64,000 nucleotides of DNA from CAZCPB01 sp044223975. Lineage in GTDB: Bacteria > Planctomycetota > Phycisphaerae > Phycisphaerales > UBA1924. The translations under genes were made by a program, and so were the position numbers. Below are positions 60,701-64,000 of the stretch, in pieces (position 1 is the stretch's first letter; every line of letters starts with the position of its first letter). The notes under the pieces are model-generated. The model did no database searches. It was not told where the DNA came from and worked only from the letters and a program-made list of their open reading frames with translations. The DNA lies in assembly GCA_044223975.1 (NCBI GenBank), contig JBGALI010000008.1:62001-126000 (forward strand), given 5' to 3'.

Positions 60701-60729
60701 CACCGATCTCGCACGACCCGAAGCATCAC
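57724..60729 (-). CDS. large secreted protein of unknown function, carbohydrate-module architecture
   Basis: 1001 residues from GTG 60729 (ATG 60726 is an alternative). Signal peptide near 25-40 (VSARQ). Residues about 75-275 look like a CBM/galactose-binding-like beta domain: VRVFDFEEQASNPFQWPRHW, GTGSVKLPTKGGSTALRLEP, AAWFDDVTVAQLP. This is followed by Ig-like strands (LNLEIRDLTGEELTAQVTLI), then a central region resembling a degenerate TIM-barrel glycosidase (VVLPAWSADLSANKAKDFSR, LPRMPEELAAITRLDPDDPW), and C-terminal Ig-like domains. No catalytic acid pair could be assigned. It is the last minus-strand gene of the sugar-processing region. Confidence 0.7.
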   Translation of the reverse strand: MMLRVVRDRCALNADGDGRAVRSLLAACALSMAAGTVSARQDSTPLIDQSTAPAKAQGAPEPRAERPEAARRIVRVFDFEEQASNPFQWPRHWLRAQDGLRSRAESGTEISFKRPGFPSWNLAELDYTSPAFAGTGSVKLPTKGGSTALRLEPGVIPVFPDADYLVTARVRTSGLTEARARVEAVFLDSQLKPIESSRTTSELIVSEGLWSPVEIELRGSADNAAFLGLELSLLQPEQQGGVIPGYRPPPQEYSGAAWFDDVTVAQLPRIELTCTAPGGVFVAPEKPELNLEIRDLTGEELTAQVTLIDSHGTVVDRLTREIGAGRAHAPWTPAVPRFGWYRAALGVFNKDALVGKAHADFLWLDADELGTSATRRLTDDRRRFGVMIDPAPVELGAGVENVLRRIGSGSVVLPAWSADLSANKAKDFSRTLALVVDPLLEHGQSVTLVLPRMPEELAAITRLDPDDPWRVLAGDRKVWGPFLEPILERFGQRVQRWQVGGSGDERAMLSKTLAEDVIGAEKALATLVPSPVLSIPWRVDQNLRPEVGVPGAGRSRVSALVPRDAPPGSIARMVDSWRAGPAGTELEFVFEPSPEDLYGLGPGPVELARRTIEIWAADRAATRPPGAAAEPQRAAIGAVLLAPWTMDGKSGTQIEPRPELGVWSTLARRLSDRRVVGEFPAGPGLKCFILAPAPGSPEDMPGALVGWNDSAPADAAVLKGYVGRGPVTVVDLFGNVSDAPLDEMAPVRVRAGDAAPGAPEKPSSRRPGIRVPLTPEPVFIEGVDARLVKFLSSVRIDPPLLTPTNDTHEHSIVFDNPWNVPLEVKSFVASPGGYETPDGTRDRRWRITPRAGRAMVQPGEQGRIPITVAFAASEEAGLKEFVLDLEVTADRDYGSIRTTTTVELGLPQIMLELVALHTGADVVVEAHITNRGTHPMDLDLTATAPDQPRIKAPVSQLPAGRQAVRRFPYSKGYELLKGKRVSVAVLEPETGARIVRSVAIE

Positions 60730-60769
60730 CCCAGATATCGGACGGATCCGGGCGGCCGCTGAAATGCCT

Positions 60770-60801
60770 CCGCGGTAACCCGGCCGGGGTTCCTGCCGCG
60801 G
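60770..60801 (-). terminator. nested hairpin after the isomerase gene
   Basis: CCGCGG...CCGCGG enclosing AACCC-ggccg-GGGTT, just downstream of the stop at 60803 on the minus strand. No T run. Confidence 0.35.
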
Positions 60802-60802
60802 G

Positions 60803-61747
60803 TCACATGGCGAAGATCTTGTCCATCTTTTCGCTGACGACCTTCATCCGGGCCGCGTCCCCGCCGCCCACTTCCGCCGTCGCCCACCGGCTCTCGCCGG
60901 AGCTGTACCCGGTGTCGTCGAGTGCCTTCATGACCGCCGCCCAGTTGTTCGTGCCTTCCAGCAGGTCCACGAACCCCTTCCACCGGCCCTCGTCGTCGAG
61001 CTTCTTGCGGCTGTATTCCTTGATGTGGAGCTTCCAGACCCGGGGTCCGAGGATCCGCACCCACTGCTCGCCCCAGCCGTACGCTTCGAGGTTGCCCAAG
61101 TCCAGGTGCCACTTCACCCACGGGCTCTTGAACTGGTCGACGTAGGCCGCCGACTCCATCGGGCTCAGGCAGAAGTTGTTCCACACGTTCTCGATGGCGA
61201 TCCGCACCTTCAATTCCTCCGCCACGGGGATCGCCTCGCGGATGACCGCCGACGAACGCTCCCAAGCGCCGTCGTACGACAGGTCCTTGTTCACCACGCA
61301 CGGCACCAGAAGGACGCTGCTGGCGCCCCAATCATGGGCATCGTGGAGCGCCGTCTTCAGGTCCTCGAGTGCTTTCTTGCGCGCCGCCGGGTCGGGGGCG
61401 TTCAGCGGCACCGACCAGTGCGTCGAATCCACCACGCCGTGGACCTTCATCCCCGTCTCTTCGCACGCCTTGAGCACCGTGTCGGTCTTGAGGTTCGGGT
61501 CGGGGCTGTTCATCTCAACCCCCTCGAACCCCGAGTCGCGCAGGATCTTGAATTTGTCAGAGAGCGTCTTGCCGTCCTGGCACATCCCGATCATGACCGC
61601 TTTGCGCAACGCCCGCTTCCCCGGTGCCGCGGCAGGCTTTTCAGGCTGCGGCTGAACGAGCACCGTCCCGGCCACGGCCCGTCCCGCCGCACCTGCGCCG
61701 GCCACCACCGCCGCGCCAGACTTTACAAACTCGCGCCTGCTGATCAT
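60803..61747 (-). CDS. Tat-exported sugar phosphate isomerase/epimerase-like protein
   Basis: 314 residues from ATG 61747, chosen because the twin-arginine signal MISRREFVKSGAAVVAGAG starts there and GGAG lies upstream. The mature part is a xylose-isomerase-like TIM barrel (AP_endonuc_2 family): DSGFEGVEMNSPDP, VHGVVDSTHWSVPL, VLLVPCVVNKDLSYDG, VRIAIENVWNNFCLSP with the metal-binding Glu, WVKWHLDLGNLEAYG with His-Asp, and KLHIKEYSRKK. Metal ligands look intact. Hydroxypyruvate isomerase and inosose/tagatose epimerases are relatives; substrate unknown. It is 54 bp after the Gfo/Idh stop. Confidence 0.87.
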   Translation of the reverse strand: MISRREFVKSGAAVVAGAGAAGRAVAGTVLVQPQPEKPAAAPGKRALRKAVMIGMCQDGKTLSDKFKILRDSGFEGVEMNSPDPNLKTDTVLKACEETGMKVHGVVDSTHWSVPLNAPDPAARKKALEDLKTALHDAHDWGASSVLLVPCVVNKDLSYDGAWERSSAVIREAIPVAEELKVRIAIENVWNNFCLSPMESAAYVDQFKSPWVKWHLDLGNLEAYGWGEQWVRILGPRVWKLHIKEYSRKKLDDEGRWKGFVDLLEGTNNWAAVMKALDDTGYSSGESRWATAEVGGGDAARMKVVSEKMDKIFAM

Positions 61748-61770
61748 CGTCACTGCTCTCCGTGACTTCG

Positions 61771-61801
61771 TCACTCAGTCACTCGTCACTCGGTCACTTC
61801 G
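61771..61801 (+). repeat. TCAC-rich octamer tandem
   Basis: TCACTCAG, TCACTCG, TCACTCGG and TCACTTCG in a row, filling the gap between the Gfo/Idh and isomerase genes. It resembles the tandem arrays at 30251 and 37768. Confidence 0.65.
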
Positions 61802-63193
61802 TCAATAGAACTTCGTCTTCCCCGGAATCGCCAGGGCCGGCATCTCCATCGGGCCCATCTCCAGCTTCGCCGGAACGAGGCTCTCCTTGCTGTTGAGCGC
61901 CTGGTCCCACGCGATCGTCTGCCCGGTGTACGCCGCCATGCGGGCCATGATCGCCATCAGGGTGCTCTGTGCGCCCCGAGCGCAGTCGTTGATCGGCGTG
62001 CCGTCGCGGATCGATTTGAACAGCGCGTCGTGCTCGTTCTGGTACATCTCCGACGCCTCGTCCGACGTGCCGGCGCCCTTCCAGGTCGTGTTCCCGGCGA
62101 AGTCGCGCATCTCGTACGTCGGGGTCCAGCCGTTGATCACGGCGCGCCCCTTGGTGCCGGTGACGTAGTCGGAGTTGTCGTTCGGGCAGCCGTCGATCTG
62201 GCGGCAGGCATGGTGGGCCTTCATGCCGTTGTCGTACTCGTAGATGGCCGCGAAATGGTCGAACGAGTTGCCGGACTCCGGCCCCGTCCGGGCCGCACGC
62301 CCGCCAAGGCAGACCACCGACTTCGGAACTTTGTCCCCGATCGTCCAAGACAGTCGGTCGATCGAGTGCACCGCCTGCTCGACGATGTGATCGCCGGAGA
62401 TCCACGTGAAGTGCCACCAGTTCCGCAGCTGGAACTCGGTGTCGCTCCAGTCGGGCTTGCGGGGCCGCTTGCCCAGCGTGCCCGTAAGGTACGTCGTGTA
62501 CACCCCGGTCACGTCGCCGATCGCTCCCGAGTGGATCTTGTCGAAGGCCCCGCGCATGCCGCGGTTGTACCTCCAGCAGAACCCGATCACGCACGCGAGG
62601 TTCTTCTTCTTGGCCGCCTCGCCAGCCGCGAGCACCTCGCGCACGCCCGGCCCGTCCACCGCCAGCGGCTTCTCCGCGAACACGTGCTTGCCCGCCGCGA
62701 CCGCCGCCGTGAGGTGCGCCGGACGGAACGCGGGGTAACTGGTCAGCAGCACGACGTCCACGCCGCTGTCGATGACCTTCTGGTACGAGTCGAACCCCAC
62801 GAACTGCCGCTCCGGGGGGACCTGCAACTGTTCGGCCGACGGCACGCGGGGCTTGATGCCGTGCTGCTTGCCGGGCGTCTTGGCCTCGTCCGCTTCCCAG
62901 TCCGCCAACTCCTTGGGCGCGCCGGCGACCCCGCCCTTCAGCCCGCTGAGGCTCGCGTCGAGCCGGTCCTTGAACACGTCGCCCATCGACCAGAGCACGG
63001 CGCCCTTGTCGGCGCAGATGGCTTGCATCGCCGCGCCGGTCCCGCGCCCGCCGCACCCGATCAGCCCGACCTTGATCGTGTCCGACCCCGCGGCGTGCAC
63101 CGCCGGCCAGCCAAGAGCGGGGGCGACCATCGGCAGCGCCGCCGCGGCCGCGGAAACCTTGACAAACTCGCGACGCGTAATCTCGTTGGACAT
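61802..63193 (-). CDS. Tat-exported Gfo/Idh/MocA-family oxidoreductase
   Basis: 463 residues. Twin-arginine signal TRREFVKVSAAAAALPMV. NAD(P) fold VGLIGCGGRGTGAAMQAICA; family block FAEKPLAVDGPGVREVLA with the catalytic Lys; ISGDHIVEQAVHSIDRLSWT matches the His/Asp of the paralogue at 50209. GGAG lies before ATG. The downstream isomerase-like gene and upstream FGE-like gene share its strand, giving a likely three-gene sugar-modifying unit in the periplasm. Substrate unknown. Confidence 0.92.
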   Translation of the reverse strand: MSNEITRREFVKVSAAAAALPMVAPALGWPAVHAAGSDTIKVGLIGCGGRGTGAAMQAICADKGAVLWSMGDVFKDRLDASLSGLKGGVAGAPKELADWEADEAKTPGKQHGIKPRVPSAEQLQVPPERQFVGFDSYQKVIDSGVDVVLLTSYPAFRPAHLTAAVAAGKHVFAEKPLAVDGPGVREVLAAGEAAKKKNLACVIGFCWRYNRGMRGAFDKIHSGAIGDVTGVYTTYLTGTLGKRPRKPDWSDTEFQLRNWWHFTWISGDHIVEQAVHSIDRLSWTIGDKVPKSVVCLGGRAARTGPESGNSFDHFAAIYEYDNGMKAHHACRQIDGCPNDNSDYVTGTKGRAVINGWTPTYEMRDFAGNTTWKGAGTSDEASEMYQNEHDALFKSIRDGTPINDCARGAQSTLMAIMARMAAYTGQTIAWDQALNSKESLVPAKLEMGPMEMPALAIPGKTKFY

Positions 63194-63217
63194 TCTGGGC
63201 TCCGCCTGTTGGTTGCG

Positions 63218-64000
63218 TTACTTGGTGCCGTCGTTCTTGGGGGCTTCCGGGCCTTCTTCACAGACTACCCGAAGTCCCAGGAACCCTCCGTCCGCCAGCC
63301 ACCACACGCTCTTGGGGATCTGCGGGTCGCTGGCGTTCCACCGCGCCGTCGGTTCGACGCGGGACACGGGAGTCACGCCCTTGGCGTCGTCGCGGAAGCA
63401 CCCGCCCGCGGTCAAGGGCTCGCCGTTCTTCCCCGTCACCCATTCGCTCGCGTTGCCGAGCATGTCGAACAGCCGCCACGGGTTGGGCTTCTTCATCCCG
63501 ATCGCGTGCGTCTTCTCCTCCGAATTGCCCGCGTACCAGGAGTAGTCGTCCAACCCCGCCGCGTCGTCGCCGAAGAAGTACGTGCCCTTGGAGCCTGCGC
63601 GGCAGGCGTATTCCCACTCGGCCTCGGTCGGGATGCGGTACTTCCTCCCCGTCTTCTCGGTGAGCCACTTGCAGAATTCCTCGGCACCCTTGTATGACAT
63701 CGAGATCGCCGGGTAGCCCTGGTGCCCGTAGCCCCGGTCCATCAGCAGGTAGGGCTTGGTCGGGCGCGTGCTCGCATCGGTCCCGCCCTCGGGCACGTCC
63801 AGCGAGAACACCCACACGTCGTACACGTCCCACGAGATCTCCGTGGTGCTCATCCAGAACGGCTTGATCACCGTGCCGTCGGGCGCCGTGCCACCCGGGA
63901 TCGGCGCCATGTTGAAGCTGACGGTCGTGCCCTTGATCTCCTGCGTGAACATCTTGCGGCCGCCGGCCGCGGGCGCCTTCGCCGCCGGCTGAGAGGGCGG
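63218..64000 (-). CDS. formylglycine-generating-enzyme-like (SUMF1) protein, 5' truncated by window edge
   Basis: The frame is open to base 64000. An upstream Pro/Ala-rich stretch precedes MFTQEIKGTTVSFNMAPIPG. Family blocks are FWMSTTEISWDVYDVWV, YPAISMSYKGAEEFCKWL, RIPTEAEWEYACRAGSK (the classic FGE-sulfatase signature), GLDDYSWYAGNSEEKTH and LFDMLGNASEWV. The C terminus has GGCFRDDA and LRVVCEEG, so cysteines occur near both usual sites, but their pairing as in true FGE is not proven; many SUMF1-like proteins only bind sugars or proteins. It lies 24 bp before the Gfo/Idh gene. Confidence 0.85.
   Translation of the reverse strand, partial: PPSQPAAKAPAAGGRKMFTQEIKGTTVSFNMAPIPGGTAPDGTVIKPFWMSTTEISWDVYDVWVFSLDVPEGGTDASTRPTKPYLLMDRGYGHQGYPAISMSYKGAEEFCKWLTEKTGRKYRIPTEAEWEYACRAGSKGTYFFGDDAAGLDDYSWYAGNSEEKTHAIGMKKPNPWRLFDMLGNASEWVTGKNGEPLTAGGCFRDDAKGVTPVSRVEPTARWNASDPQIPKSVWWLADGGFLGLRVVCEEGPEAPKNDGTK

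Noticed and set aside
1..64000. tRNA, rRNA, CRISPR array, transposase or phage genes
   Set aside because: None was recognised by eye; no cloverleaf, direct-repeat/spacer array or transposase motif was found. A covariance search would be needed to exclude a small RNA.

Overview
The window is high-GC, gene-dense bacterial chromosome. It looks like a planctomycete, most likely of the class Phycisphaerae. The clues are two surface proteins with the N-terminal LEPR signature, a membrane protein with the planctomycete-type CxxCGY...CPxCG zinc ribbon, Tat-exported Gfo/Idh/MocA oxidoreductases beside a sugar isomerase and an FGE-like protein, and many small two-gene units. No phage, transposase, CRISPR array, rRNA or tRNA was recognised. 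The taxonomic call is inferred from gene content only.

Layout. 1-9.8 kb: a truncated unknown gene, an ECF sigma/anti-sigma pair, a B12-binding protein that lacks the usual His ligand, ubiE (menaquinone methylation), an active HtrA protease followed by a larger HtrA-like protein whose protease folds are degenerate, and a methyltransferase/flavoprotein pair. 9.9-21.3 kb: an ABC-F ATPase, a zinc-ribbon membrane protein carrying an inserted palindromic repeat, then many hydrolases: M19 dipeptidase, M48 lipoprotein, M28 aminopeptidase, an ArsR-like regulator coupled to a two-domain retropepsin-like protein, an alpha/beta hydrolase and an NlpC/P60-like lipoprotein. 21.4-33.2 kb: recQ, an AraC regulator, a TPR-S41 protein, aconitase with a small zincin, queF, a membrane-anchored acyl-carrier-like protein, a YhaM-like OB/HD protein and a LON-domain protein.

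33.2-42.5 kb: an EamA transporter; then a six-gene minus-strand exporter operon (TetR, two DevC-like permeases, ATPase, HlyD adaptor, TolC-like factor); then psd-pssA for phosphatidylethanolamine synthesis. 42.6-50.2 kb: an M28 peptidase, an HExxH protein and two tandem LEPR surface paralogues. 50.2-57.7 kb: a Gfo/Idh oxidoreductase, gltX with a long insertion, a methyltransferase and MFS transporter reading divergently, Hsp20 and a threonine-aldolase-like enzyme. 57.7-64 kb (minus strand): a 1000-residue secreted protein, a Tat-exported sugar isomerase-like protein, a second Gfo/Idh protein and a truncated FGE/sulfatase-modifying-factor-like protein, probably one carbohydrate-processing cluster.

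Two genome-scale signals stand out. First, about a third of the genes have no Shine-Dalgarno sequence but carry a TANNNT hexamer (a -10 box) 5-8 nt before the start codon, so they are probably transcribed as leaderless mRNAs. Other genes have a clear GGAG-type ribosome site and no such box. Second, short non-coding repeat families (a CACAGAG-type palindrome, a CAGGTGGGACACCTG-type palindrome, and TCAC-rich octamer tandems) sit in gaps, and two of them have been absorbed into open reading frames.
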